Shown: positions 38,501 through 49,360 of the stretch, piece after piece | Layout: each line of letters starts with the position of its first letter | How positions within the stretch are numbered: position 1 is the first letter of the stretch | Assembly (NCBI GenBank): GCA_037178975.1 | Contig: JASJZH010000002.1 | Coordinates: forward strand, 2,542,001-2,606,000 | DNA: 64,000 bases | Direction of reading: 5' to 3' | Source: Oscheius tipulae | Taxonomy: Eukaryota; Nematoda; Chromadorea; Rhabditida; Rhabditidae | The notes under the pieces: model-generated | What the model was told of the DNA's origin: nothing | The model's input: only the letters and a program-made list of their open reading frames with translations | Databases searched by the model: none | Translations under genes and position numbers: made by a program

Positions 38501-40255
38501 GACCCTTCCTATCTCTCTCCCTCAAACCAATCTTTTCAGCAATGCAAAAGACAGCAGCTCATCCCAAGACATGCGAACGGATGGAAATCTCCGCTACGAG
38601 TACGACGACCACTACTTTATGACCGATCCTGAAGAGTTCATCTACGAATTTTTCCCTCATGATCCCAAATGGCAGCTCCTCCCAAGGCCTATCAACTTGG
38701 AGGAGTTCGAGAGAATTCCCTTCGTGCGGAGTCTCTTCTTCAAATATGGCCTCTCCTTCACGGATCCCAGGCTGGAGAGCACTCTCTATGTATGTACGAT
38801 AGCTCAGACCTACAAAAAGTGTTCAGACTGACCGAAGCGGGGCTGCTAGTGTCGCAGTCCGACTCCCAATCAAGGGTGGTGACTCTCTCATCTTCCATTA
38901 CAATCTGAAAATGTTCGACTCAGAAGACACGACGATAAACGGGCTCTCCTTGAAGAGATTCGTCATGCAGTCTGTGACAGACGGTGTTGTCACGTTCCGA
39001 GTACATGCCCCCTCTACCCGACCCCTTCTATTGGACATTTTTGCCAATAGTGTCTCCTCGGGACATTACCTGACAGGACAGCCGATCAAGTTTAAGAGTG
39101 TCTGCAAATTCAAGGTATGTAAGACCTATTCCAGATAAACTGACAAATTTAGATCCTCTGCGAGTCCCTTCAAGTGATTATGGTTCCTCTTCCTGAATGT
39201 GCATCAGGAGAATGGGGTCCAGCCAAGGCAGACAGACTCTTCGGACTGCTGCCGATCACCCATGCTGATGCTATCATCAATGCTGGGCGATATGTGGAGA
39301 TCCGATTCAGGTAGAGGGATTTTTCTTCGAGGGAATCAAAAACTCTTTTAGGATGACAAGACCATTGTCAGAATTTGTGGCAGCTCTACATAGGAACAGG
39401 ACAGAGGACAGGATGCTTCAGAACTGTGCCAGAACACAAATTAAAGGAGAAATGGTCAGTAGGAACAGAGCAAACTGTGGGGCATAAAGAGACAGGGGGC
39501 GCCAAAAATACCACCACATATTCCTCTGTTTCCAAAGCTTCCAGAGTCTCTTTCTTTCGATCCTTGTCCACTCCTGTTCGCAATGTCAGTGTCTACTGCC
39601 AAAACAGAAAAATACCTTGGTAGAAGTGTAGACGGCGACATTCTCTGAGGCAGATAACAATCAAGCTGGAGAACCATAGGTTTACAAAACTCGAAAAGAT
39701 GCCTAATTTTCAGGAAGCGTGTTACAAGACAGAAAACTTTGCAAATTGTCACGATTGTAAATGTCGCTTTTCTGATAGAGCAAAAAGCTTACGACACCCG
39801 GGATTCCCAAGCCGTCTCCGATCCAAGTACTAACCGGGCCCAACATTGCTTGACTTGCCAGATCGGACGGGATGGCGTACTTTCAATGTGGTTTGGCCGT
39901 AAGCGGAAGTTCACGTTCGTGAGCGAAACAGTTAATCTTGGAACTGCCCAACACAGAAATGAACACAGAACAGAGACAAGAACAGTGACAATGACAATTT
40001 CTGCAGAGACAAGAACTTTTCCCCTCTGCCGATGCACAGAGAGAGAGAGAGAGATACAGAGCAACACTGTAACAGAGAGACAGAGAAACAAAGAGACACT
40101 TTACGCTACGTTTTCAGGTCTCTATCTTTCTCGATTTTCCCGAAGACGGACAGTACGGATTGGACATCTATACCCGTCAGAACGACCAACTGGTCAACGG
40201 AAAGCAGCTGTTGACACACTGCTGCAAATACCTCATCCATTCACGAAATTGCTAA
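35571..40255 (+). CDS. ltd-1: LIM and transglutaminase-like domain protein (LTD-1-like)
   Basis: Sixteen exons join to 724 aa (35571-35661, 35798-35877, 36142-36357, 36535-36651, 36691-36831, 36874-36954, 37433-37528, 37569-37675, 37750-37893, 37937-38026, 38065-38139, 38540-38789, 38827-39114, 39153-39310, 39352-39454, 40118-40255). An N-terminal LIM domain (CHRCNKQVYPTDK, CFKCYICGTRL, YCSNHVP) is followed by a charged coiled-coil-like middle. A KY/transglutaminase-like core comes next: VARAIYRWITIKNLNTMHFD, SYAGLHCVVIKGFSK, NTWNACYLDGSWRFVQCNWG. The C-terminal half has beta-rich repeats. This is the domain order of C. elegans LTD-1, an epidermal cytoskeleton-associated protein; enzymatic activity is uncertain. 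The transglutaminase-core His/Asp-type residues appear within the WNACYLDGSWRFVQCNWG block. AATAAA occurs near 40445. Introns 11 and 15 each contain a full 5S rRNA gene. One intron (38790-38826) is 37 nt. Confidence 0.92.
38328..38446 (+). rRNA. 5S ribosomal RNA gene (copy A), intronic
   Basis: These 119 nt carry the universal 5S features: GCCATCCCGTCCGATCTGGC, GTTAGTACTTGGATCGGAGA, and matching ends GCTTACGG/CGTAAGCT that close helix I. A TTTT run directly after the 3' end is a pol III terminator. It lies in intron 11 of the LTD-1-like gene on the same strand as the host. Its 42-nt upstream flank is similar to that of copy B (30 of 42 positions, ungapped). Confidence 0.95.
39786..39904 (-). 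rRNA. 5S ribosomal RNA gene (copy B), intronic and inverted
   Basis: This 119-nt gene differs from copy A at one position (CCACACC versus CCAAACC). It is on the opposite strand to the host LTD-1-like gene, in intron 15 (39455-40117). Five Ts follow its 3' end on the minus strand. The conserved upstream element covers 39905-39946. Confidence 0.95.
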
Positions 40256-41642
40256 GCATCCGCCAGAAGCAACTGTTCCAGAAACGACCATAACCCAGAG
40301 AGAAACGTGTAACCCTTCCGTCTTCCCCTATTTTTCTGCCAATTCCTATAAACGTTCCGTCTCGGTGTCTCGGAAAAGCCCATTGTCTTACGAATATATA
40401 CAGTTGTATCTATATCTACACAAAGAAAAGTATATGTCTTTTTCAATAAAATGTGTAAAGATTTTGTATTTGTGACCTATGGCATTTACGGAGGGTCGGC
40501 GAGTTTCCGACGCACTCGTCGAATCTGGATTGAAACCTGACAGTTTTGACGATTCAAAAACGCTGTTTTCACATTTTTTTCCCGGTCGTAAACTCTTAAG
40601 TTAGTTAGCAGAGAAGGTACGGGTACGACCATTCATCCCTTATCTGGTCAGTATTCATCCTCAAAGACCAGCATTGCACAAAAACCCGCCTCTGGTCAGA
40701 ATTGGAAAGGAAACGTCTCAATGTTCTGGTTTTAGCAGTCCCGCTCAGATTTTTCATCTGTACCGTCTCATGTACCTGATCGCGCCATTGGCCCCGAAAG
40801 GATACGGGGCACAGATTCCAAAATAGTTATATCTCGACCTGGGGAGCCCCTAAGCGAAACCTGCAATATACACTGGAATCCTGGCACTAGGGGCTATTGA
40901 ATGGTACCCTACTGGTAGTGAAGCTCCACCTTGAATGGATGTTCACCAAGTATACCTTCCCTAGTCAACAGTTAAAATTCAGGAGTCAAGAGGTTCTATA
41001 TCAAAGGGTGACTTAAAATAAGGGTTCCCTTCCGACAAGAGTGTACGGGATCCGTAAACTGATCCGTTTACTCTAAAAGATCACAGTTCCGCCAAAGAAC
41101 ACCCCAGACCAGAATGTGTTGAAAAGCCGCATGGGTGGGCTCGGGGACACGATGAATCATTCATTCTCTTTTTGCTCTGTTTCGTTCCCTCAGACCAAAT
41201 CCTCCCGTCTCCGAGGCAACTGTGAGAGCTCAATTGAAAGAGTCAACAAGCATCATTATTCAAATTCTTCACATACTTTTTAGCCACATTAGGGTTCAAC
41301 ACGAGGTCTTTAGAGACCAAAAAGTTCCTAGCAATCTGGCCTCGTACCGACGGATTACAAATGCGGCTGACTGTTCATTCCAGCCGTTCAGCCGTCTTTT
41401 TACAGACTGGGAGTCATCCCGATATCGTGTTCCACATTTTCATTCATTGTGCACTTGTGAACTCTCTTTATTTAAATTGAGCGGATTTCTAAGGAACTTT
41501 TCAGAAAAGACATTCGAAATCATTCCTCCCAGATCAATGCGACAGAATATTCTTGCTGTCTCTCCCATACCATCTCGTCCCCATTTCTTTTGTCATTTTC
41601 AGGTATCTGACAGAACAAGGACCTCTCTGACCATTCCTTTGT
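40256..41642. other. Intergenic region
   Basis: This lies between the LTD-1-like and DUF273 genes. It includes the LTD-1 poly(A) signal near 40445. A plus-strand frame over 41222-41716 overlaps the DUF273 first exon in another frame and shows no domain. No gene is supported. Confidence 0.45.
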
Positions 41643-43037
41643 ATGCTCGCAAAACAGCTACTTTTACTAGTTTCTGTGACAACCTTCGCCTGTATATTTT
41701 TGCTCCTTTCCAATAATAAGAATGCTACAAATCAGGTAGCGGACAGTTTTTTGTCCAGTAACTGAATCTAATTCCAGGTTACTACAATTTCTAGTTTCGT
41801 ATCAGAAAGTCCACCGAGGATCGCGATTACAGCAGACTCTGTCAGAAAACTAAACATTTTAATATTGGTCGTAGTAACTTCAAATAACACTGCGATGTAT
41901 ACAAGGGCGCTAGGTAAGATTAACTTTGACCGACCAACGACCGGTTCAGATTCTCTCCGTTGCTATTCTCAAATTCATGGATACAAGTTGATAGTTGCTG
42001 TGGATAAAGAATGGAGGAAGGAGTGTAAACAGAAAGATGTGGGTTCTGCGATAGTGACAGTGACAGTATCTTTAAGAAATTCTTCCGTCGCCATTGTGTG
42101 GTGGCCCAGTATCTCAGCCAATGTGACTACTTGCTCTTCCTCGATGCTGACATGGGAGTGGTCAACCCTGCGAGGTTTCACTCTTTTCCGTATCCTCACT
42201 ATTCGTTAATCTCAGGAAAATAGAAGAGTTCATCAATCCCAAATTCGATGTGACTTTCTACGACCGCTTCTACAACCAGGAGATTGTAGCCGGTGCTTAC
42301 CTACTCAAGAATTCCGACTATGCCATGGCCTTCATCAAAGGGTTTGCTGACTTTGAGACCAAGCTGCCGATGTCGTTCCATGGGACAGATAATGGAGCCT
42401 TGCATGCCTATGTTTTACTGAAACTGTACCCGGACCAATTCGATGACTACGAATACTGTCTGGAGATCTACAACATGTCCAAGGGATACGAGGAGCTGTT
42501 CGTATTCGAAGCCTGTGTCCGCTCAATTATCGGGATCAATGAGGAGGTTCAGAACATCAGATTTATGCGAAAGGTTGGTGGATGAGAGACGGAGAGACAG
42601 AGAGACCAACTGTTTTCTTCAGGGGAGCGGCTGGGCCCGTGACGGCTGGCTGACCAACTCTCTATGGAGTCCCGAGAAGGACTTTATGCTTCACGGCTGG
42701 AAGACGAACCAGTTACAGAAGTACGATCCTAAGAAACTTCCTCTGAAGTAAGTTCTCTTACACTTTTACATAAAGAAAGTCTCCAGACCAACCAACTTCC
42801 TTCGATCCAATTGGTACGACCCAATCATTGGAGATTTTGACTTTGATAAATGTGTGCCTGGGTGAGGGCATGCCACATTGTAACATAAAAACTTCTAGAA
42901 ATGTGTCCTGGAACCACGATGTCAACCTGATAGGCGCTCCAGAGTCCCTAAACGATGCTATGAACAAGTTTAAGCATGTGGTGGACATGGACAAGTTCCG
43001 GAGGCTGGGGAAGATACAGAAAATCTTGGCTCTCTGA
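41643..43037 (+). CDS. DUF273 family glycosyltransferase-like protein
   Basis: Eight exons (41643-41735, 41778-41913, 41950-42038, 42077-42174, 42216-42573, 42623-42747, 42787-42861, 42899-43037) give 370 aa. Exon 1 encodes a type II signal anchor (MLAKQLLLLVSVTTFACIFL), so the enzyme should face the Golgi/ER lumen. The body follows the nematode DUF273 pattern: VVVTSNNTAMYTRALDS, KFFRRHCVVAQYLSQCDYLL, then the metal-binding-type FLDADMGVVNP (DxD), FYDRFYNQEIVAGAYLLKNS, SFHGTDNGALHAYVLL, and WARDGWLTNSLWSPEKDFML. The GT-A-like fold is known for the group, but donor and acceptor are not established. The start was chosen because exon 1 joins exon 2 in phase and supplies the anchor. Intron 2 is only 36 nt. 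AATAAA follows at about 43049. Confidence 0.88.
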
Positions 43038-44960
43038 TCAAGAAAAACTAATAAAACAGCTTCGCTACCTTTTTTCTCAAGTTTCCTAGCTACAGGATAC
43101 AAAAATAAACTAACATGAGTGATTTTGAAGCGTCCTCCTTCGCCTGAACTCCTCCGCGTCATTGCCTCCGGAAACGACTCTTCAGATGTAGTTCCTTCCT
43201 CTCATGTCAGTATCGGATAGGTTGGCTCATCGATTGGTGTCACTCTTCTCGGCTACCTGGCCTTCTTCCAAGGACTGCGGTAAACGAGGGATTCCCTCTA
43301 TCTCAGTGTCTCCAGATCGACATCGAGTAGGTCTTCTTATAAGTACCGGCTACTAGTATCCTTGGTTCGGTAGCTCGACCACATTCGGCCTGCCGATACT
43401 GTCAAATCCGTCCTCGTCGCTTGCCCTGGTAGAGTAAAGAGAAAGCGACAGATCAATCTAGTGTTCACAGTAGGCTACTTCGAAAAGAGCGAGCTACCTA
43501 ACAGATTCTTCCGACGAAGGCGAACAGACTTCTAAGTGACTGTAACTAGGCAGCTTTTTTCTACTTTGCCAATGGATCAGTCTCGGTAAGTCGAGACTAA
43601 GACTACAGAGGACAAGGCACTCGTCTCTGGATCATCGTGACTAGGAGGCGTCTCCCTGCTTGTCTCGTATATCAGAAGCTACTGAGAAAATGGAATCGTC
43701 TACCGCTCGGACTCGACTACCAAGACTCCAGTTATGATCCGTCAGAAAAGTAGGCTACTACTATGTCACTGTCGCTGTTCCTTTCTGCGGGTAGTCTACT
43801 ATGTTTCTCTGTCCCTCTGTTTTTAGTCCCTAGTTTGCTCACGATTTGCAGAATTTTTGCACCAGAAAACAGTATTGTTGTCCACAAAATCTGTTTGACT
43901 AGCTGGTTTGCGGGGGTCCGGGGTGGAGCCCATACCTTCGGCCACTGTTTTGATACCCGTCGTTTGTATTTGACTGTCGGCGCGATGATCTCACCATCTT
44001 GTCGTAATCGTCATTGTCTAAACAGATGGAACTCCGTCCATCTAAATCCCGCGGCTGCTTCGAATCCCCTTTGATCAAGAGTTATCAATTCTTTCAAAGT
44101 TCCGTGCGGGGCTGCCCATCGCATAGTACCGACTCCACCGCTTCGGAAAACCTATTTTGGTTTTGCACAATCTGGCTTTCTCTTTCCTTTTGACTTTCTG
44201 GATTTCCTTACGGCATAGTCTTCCTCCCTCCCAATACACATATTGTCCCGCTAAACTACAATAACAGTCCTCCACCGTTTTCATCGAAATGACTGTCGAA
44301 AAATGACTCAGCTTTGCTTTGCTTCTACAGCGTCGTCCGGCGACACCCTCATCTCTCTACGAGAACAACAATACTATATTCTCTAATACTCTATGGGTTG
44401 GACCAAATTCAGTCAGTTTTAGTCCTTCTCCCAGTGATCTTGCAAGTTTCCAGAAAGCGATCTATTACAGCAGGAACTAAAAGGCCGGTGGCCACTTCCT
44501 TCGGCGGTCACAGTTTTTCCTGTCGCTTTTTCTTTGGCTTTTCTGTGTATTTGCATAGGAATAGCGATAAGAACAGCTAACTATGATGGTAAGGACTAGG
44601 TGGTACGGAGGAGAAATATTATTTCAGTTATTGAGAAGGTAATACTGTACAGTGAACGCTGTAAACGGGGGCATTGTATAGTGGATTTTCAGCTGGACAC
44701 GGCAATAGAGGTAACATGACTATTTGAATGGCTCTGTCCCTTTGTCTCTCTTGCTTACCAAGAAACTTATCTCAATTTCTCTTCCAAAACTTGCAATCGG
44801 TTCTGCAGTAGCCACTGATGATATTCTGACGACATCTGACGATGGACAACTGACGACGAGTCGATGGGAGTGCATCGGATAGTAGAATAGAATTGACAAG
44901 CTACCCCAAATCTATCCTGACAGGCATGAAACATAATCGTTTGTTGAGTTTTTCTACCCG
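43038..44960. other. Intergenic region with CTAC/GTAG-rich block
   Basis: About 43.15-43.78 kb is a block rich in CTAC, GTAG, GACTA and TAGTC words and small hairpins (for example AGTCTCG...CGAGACT near 43580). The rest is pyrimidine-rich with no supported exon. Confidence 0.4.
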
Positions 44961-46221
44961 ATGCTCTTCCAACAACTCGTCGTCAGATATTTTTGTTTCC
45001 TACTCGCCTCAGTGACTTCTACCGAGCAAGTCATGGAGGGAAATGAAGGTCAGTTACACTTACTTCAAATGTTTCTGGGTTGTCTTAGTTCTCCGCTACA
45101 TCCCTTTCTTTGTCTATCTATCTCTCTGTCTATTTGTCTCTTTGTCACCCTGTCTCTCCGTCTTGGATCTGTAAATTTTAGGGACGTCTTATAAGCACTC
45201 TCTACGAAGTCAGGAATTTCCCCGCTACTGACCGAAAGTTCAACCAAGAGATATGTCCTGGACAAAGCGCTGGAGTCAGTAATTGGATGAGAAGCTGTGA
45301 AACCGTAGAACTTACCTTTGTTGACATGGGAAAGATTTCAGATATCCTCTAATTTATTCGACATAACCTCGTTTAACTGGGATGACTTTCGACGATATGA
45401 GCCGCCCAGTAGCCATCATGAAAAGAACAGAATTTATAGATTGCCACTGGGAATGTGGGCCAACATTATGTTCAATGGTAAGTTCCCAGAGAGCCGGTTA
45501 CCGTCACTTTTTTTCCAGACACCTTTAAGCTCTGGTACCGTCCCTATTCTGGTCCTCACATCGAAGTTCTTCTTTCCAAAGAAGGTATCATGACCAGGAC
45601 TGAAAAGCATGCCTATCTCAAGCGGGATGGGAACAACTACGAAAGATTGGTTCCGCCCCACCCTAACATCCTCTAAGACTCATTCCAGTTCAACAATACC
45701 GAAAAACCCAGGTTCTGGACCAAGACTATTTTCGAAATCGAGGACGGTCTTCAAAACATCGACTTTGTGGTGTGGATGAGGCAGGAGAGTCGCGACCCTT
45801 TCCGGAAGATCTACCGATACATTGACTTGGACATGATGAGAAAAATTGATAGTCGATTCGAAAAGGGGCTCCCAGCCGGAGAGTACCAGCTGGTTGTTGA
45901 GAACAGTAAGGGCTCTAGCTATTGAAGTAGATGCTTTCAGACTGGGCCCTTGACACCAAATGTGACACAAAGGATAGAGTGCCGATTCTAAAATCATTCA
46001 TTCTGCTCAAACCTTCATGGTATGGGAACAGGGACGTATACTTCCATTTGATTTGTCTCGTGGTCGGAATTTTGTATCTGATTGTGGCAGTTGTCATGCT
46101 GTTCATTCACAAGAAGATGGGCAAATCGTGAGTGTCCCTGTCTCTCTGTCGGAAAAAAGAATTCAGACTGGAAGAAATGTCCGAGATGAAGGGAGAGGAA
46201 GAACACTGGAAAAAGAAGTAG
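44961..46221 (+). CDS. CDC50/TMEM30 family phospholipid-flippase subunit
   Basis: This is the beta subunit that chaperones P4-ATPase lipid flippases in secretory and plasma membranes. Supported exons: 45182-45304, 45342-45477, 45519-45649, 45689-45905, 45941-46127, 46167-46221. They encode family motifs YRLPLGMWANIMFNDTFKLW, DFVVWMRQESRDPFRKIYR, LPAGEYQLVVEN, then KSFILLKPSWYGNRDVYFHL and the C-terminal membrane span LICLVVGILYLIVAVVMLFI. A charged tail of 18 residues comes from the last exon. The first exon is uncertain: 44961-45029 (MLFQQLVVRYFCFLLASVTS) would supply the N-terminal span through a weak GTCATG donor. The model is about 306 aa, shorter than the usual 350 or so, mainly between the first span and the ectodomain. 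AATAAA is near 46242. Confidence 0.8.
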
Positions 46222-46678
46222 CCCTCCCTTCCGATTCCCTAATAAAGATTTGACTACTGACATTCTGTTACTGTCACACCCAATCTTTCTCATCATTTCA
46301 TGCGTCTTATGTCCCTCCTTGCCATACACAAAGTTTTGGCGGGAACCCGCTTTTGTTGTGTTGCGTCGCGTGCTCGGGTCAGTTCCGCTCTTTTAGCCTC
46401 TAATCATTAGCCAATTGACGGCCAATTATTGATTTTATGATTATCCAACCTTTCAACTGGTCCTTCTCTGTATCTCGCTGTCTCTATCTAATCAGTCCAA
46501 AACCCTATCTCTCTTACTGATTAGCCTATAAGTGCGCTCCAGCCGTTTTGTTTTTGGATGACAGCCACCTGGCGCCAAAACTTTTATTTGAAGCCTCATT
46601 CGCTTGTCTTTACCAAAATCGATAATTGCCAATCATTATCCTTCTTTAGCAGTTGTTTTTCCATAGTTTGTTTCAGAA

Positions 46679-47611
46679 ATGGATCAGAAGCCTGACCATA
46701 TTCTTGTACCTGGACCTCCAATGGACGCTCACGGAAATCCACTTCCTGCCCAGATTCCTCCGGGTCATCCATTTCCACTTCATCATGGAGCTCATGGTAC
46801 TCCTGGAATCTGCTATGGACCCTGTTGTTCTGGAATGGGTCATGATCAAAGGTTTGTACCCGACTTGGAAATTCTAGAGACACTTTTCCAGAGGCTACTT
46901 CCCATACGCCCATCTCGGTTCATACTCGGACATGCGCCCTCGCAAGAGAACTGCCTATACTCCGGAACAAGTCGAAGTCCTCGAAGAGGTAGTCTTTCTA
47001 TCAATTTTCAATATTTTCTGGAATAGGCATACGCCAACAATCCTTATATCGACCTACAAGGGCGCTTGGAACTGGCTCAAAGAATGGGACTCCAGGAGCC
47101 GCAGCTCAAGGTCTGGTTCCAGAACAGACGGGCTAGAGAGAGACGAGATGATCCAGAAGGAGAGGACAGACTCCTCGACTACCTTACTCCGAAGAATAAG
47201 AAGGTGGCAGCTAGACGCAGTGCTGTTGCTGCGAAGCCGCCTGTTCTGCCAGAAAGTCCTGTGAGTAATTGTGGCAGTGGTTCCAAGGTGAGAGAGAGAG
47301 TGACAATGACAATGAAACCATTACTGTGTTTCCAGAAGCTCCGCAAGTATCCCTGTACCAACATTCCTTCAAACATCAAACACGATTACTGGACCTACTC
47401 TTTCCACAGGAAGGTCGGTCGCTATGATCTGAAGGAACTGGCCAAGATCTCAGCAAGGTTCCAAGAGGAGTACCAAAATGAGGCAGTGAAGAAGATAGTC
47501 AAGGTGGAGCCGGTGGAGAAGACTATCAAGATCGAGTCCGAAACTCAAAAGGTTGTCAAGTCCGAGCCGCGAACAAATCCCAAAAGAGCCACCCGTCGAA
47601 GCCGTGTCTAG
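46679..47611 (+). CDS. Paired-like (Q50) homeobox transcription factor
   Basis: Four exons (46679-46851, 46892-46988, 47027-47260, 47336-47611) encode 259 aa. The N-terminus is Pro/His-rich. A homeodomain spans about residues 73-132: RKRTAYTPEQVEVLEE, then LELAQRMGLQEPQLKVWFQN and RRARERR. Gln at position 50 and the sequence around helix 3 fit a paired-like or divergent class; no paired box is present. The C-terminus holds three closely spaced SUMO consensus sites (VKVE at K224, IKIE at K233, VKSE at K243) and a basic end. The ATG is two nt after TTTCAG, consistent with trans-splicing. It starts 458 nt after the CDC50 gene on the same strand, a spacing larger than typical operons. I cannot name the orthologue. 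Confidence 0.85.
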
Positions 47612-48349
47612 GCATCCTAAACAGATTGTATACTAATTGTTTTTGATCTCACGTTGTCTGTCATCTCTCCTTGTCAATAAACAGACCATCAGCATTGATG
47701 TCGACCTTGCTCTTTTCCTTTCCCTGTCTACCGGTCCCCAGCCGACCAGTCACCTTTTCAGCCACCTTTGACACTATTTAATACCCAGGCTGTCACCTCT
47801 ATTTCCTATCATACTGTCAACCGCTCTCTAGCAAACTTGTTCTTCCTGCAAGTTCATGTCAATAGGTCAATCTTCATCATGTCCCTTCCAAAAAAGGCTT
47901 CTGAGTCTGTCCCTGTCACCTTGTACTTCGGACACTTGTCCCGTTTGTGTCTCTCTGTTACTCAGTCAGTTTGTTTCTGTCTCTGCATCGTCCGGCAGAC
48001 ATCGACAGCTGCTTACTTCGTGAATCCGGGAGGCATCGGATAGGTCACAGGTAGCCGCTACTCATCTCGCCGTATCCTTGACCCGGTAGCAAGATTCTGG
48101 CAGCCTGTCAGTTTGAGCAGCAAATACCGGAGCCAAGTTCGGGGCGCCTACTAGATCGCCTCGTAAATAGAGCCAATTAGGTAAGACAAATTTTTGGAAC
48201 CTAGTTTTCAAAGTTCCAACCATCTAATTGGTTTGGATTATTTGACTTGAAACAATTGTAAAGTTTCAAAAGTTGCTTTCAAAAGTTAGTTACAGAGTTC
48301 GCATCGATCAAGGGAAGCTGGAAGTTTGCTCTCGCACCCAGAACTTTAG
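47612..48349. other. Intergenic region
   Basis: An AATAAA for the homeobox gene is near 47675. A short CTAC/GTAG-rich block occupies about 48040-48180. No exon is supported. Confidence 0.4.
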
Positions 48350-48775
48350 ATGCAAGTTTGGAGTCTTCTTCTCACCATATTCTTCCTCTCTCCAAGGCCA
48401 ACGGTGACGGCGGATTCGAGAGCCTCTGCAAGAAGGACTGGCTCGATAGCAGCAAAGACGTCGATGTCAAGTCGCGGGGGCACGAAGAGACGAGTAGCCG
48501 CCACCTGTGAGCAGACCCACGAAGAGTGTAGGAGCACAAGAGGGCTGTCAGACGAAGACAATTCAGAGTCAAGCCAACGATTTCGAGCAGCTCAGGGCCA
48601 TTTACGTGAGTTTTTTCGTCTTTCCCTAGCCAAGAACCAGGTTCTTTTATTCTATTTGACGGTAATAGTATAATTTTTCAGTTTTAGCATGCTCCGTAAA
48701 GTTGTAGATCGAATCAAGATGAACAACTTTGCAGAATATCAAATAGCTTGGAAAGCAGTCTTTGGTCATGAATAA
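48350..48775 (+). CDS. Candidate small secreted protein, exon structure unresolved
   Basis: ATG 48350 opens a frame with a clear signal peptide (MQVWSLLLTIFFLSPRPTVT) followed by a Ser/Arg/Thr-rich stretch with two Cys. GTGAGT at 48606 is a good donor. A second piece (about 48688-48775) reads MLRKVVDRIKMNNFAEYQIA to a TAA overlapped by AATAAA, but its phase does not match the first exon by the obvious TTTTCAG acceptor. Either a small exon is missing, or the second piece is a separate or decayed gene. No family is recognised. Confidence 0.4.
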
Positions 48776-48858
48776 AGGCGCTAGGTACCAAGAACAATCA
48801 CTTTAATCACATTCTCCCTCAAAAGACTAGTGACTAACAGGAAAACGAGCCCAAATGT

Positions 48859-48932
48859 GCCGCCATAGCTCAGTCGGTTAGAGCGTGGGTCTAATAAGCC
48901 CAAGGTCGCAGGTTCGACCCCTGCTGGCGGCA
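48859..48932 (+). tRNA. tRNA-Ile (anticodon AAT)
   Basis: The 74-nt cloverleaf has all arms intact: acceptor GCCGCCA/TGGCGGC, D-arm GCTC/GAGC with GG in the loop, anticodon arm TGGGT-CTAATAA-GCCCA (anticodon AAT at 48893-48895), T-arm GCAGG-TTCGACC-CCTGC, discriminator A. No intron. A T-run at 48940 is the pol III terminator. Confidence 0.96.
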
Positions 48933-49060
48933 AAATATTTTTTTTTTTTTGCATTTTCTCTGCAAGGAAAGATTTCTAACTTTTTGGTTTCAAATGAAGC
49001 ACTTCACAGCTCCCATCAAAGGAACGAATCTAAAATACTGGATTCTATGTGCCAGTATCG

Positions 49061-49360
49061 AGGGATAATGCCGAAGCCCTCCTGTTGATCATTACTGATG
49101 GCGAGGCCAACGACCGGCGCAAAGAAGATGGACCATCGAGTCGGCCACCGCGAACGGCATCTACGTGAAGGCCATGCCGGTTCGATATACGAGAAGACGT
49201 CAAGGATAAGTTCACCGACATCATCCATATCGACAGCTACACGACGCTGAAAGAACATCTGAAGGAGAGGATTTGGCCGGTGAATTGCTACTACGAAACG
49301 AAACACGTGAAGCAATGGAGATTCAGAAGATACGGAAATAAACGCTTTATAAGAGGTTAG
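49061..49360 (+). pseudogene. Frameshifted von Willebrand A-domain remnant
   Basis: The frame LLIITDGEANDRR matches the vWA strand-plus-DGxAxD region. The continuation TIESATANGIYVKAMPV is in a second frame, and FTDIIHIDSYTTLKEHLKER plus IWPVNCYYE returns to the first. Two frameshifts within about 130 nt break the domain, so this is a pseudogene or contains sequence errors. It ends at a TAG overlapping a possible GTTAGT donor. No N-terminal vWA part (DxSxS) is visible upstream. Confidence 0.65.

Noticed and set aside
38328..39904. SL1 RNA gene linked to 5S as in C. elegans
   Set aside because: Searched both 5S flanks for the GGTTTAATTACCC leader; none seen.
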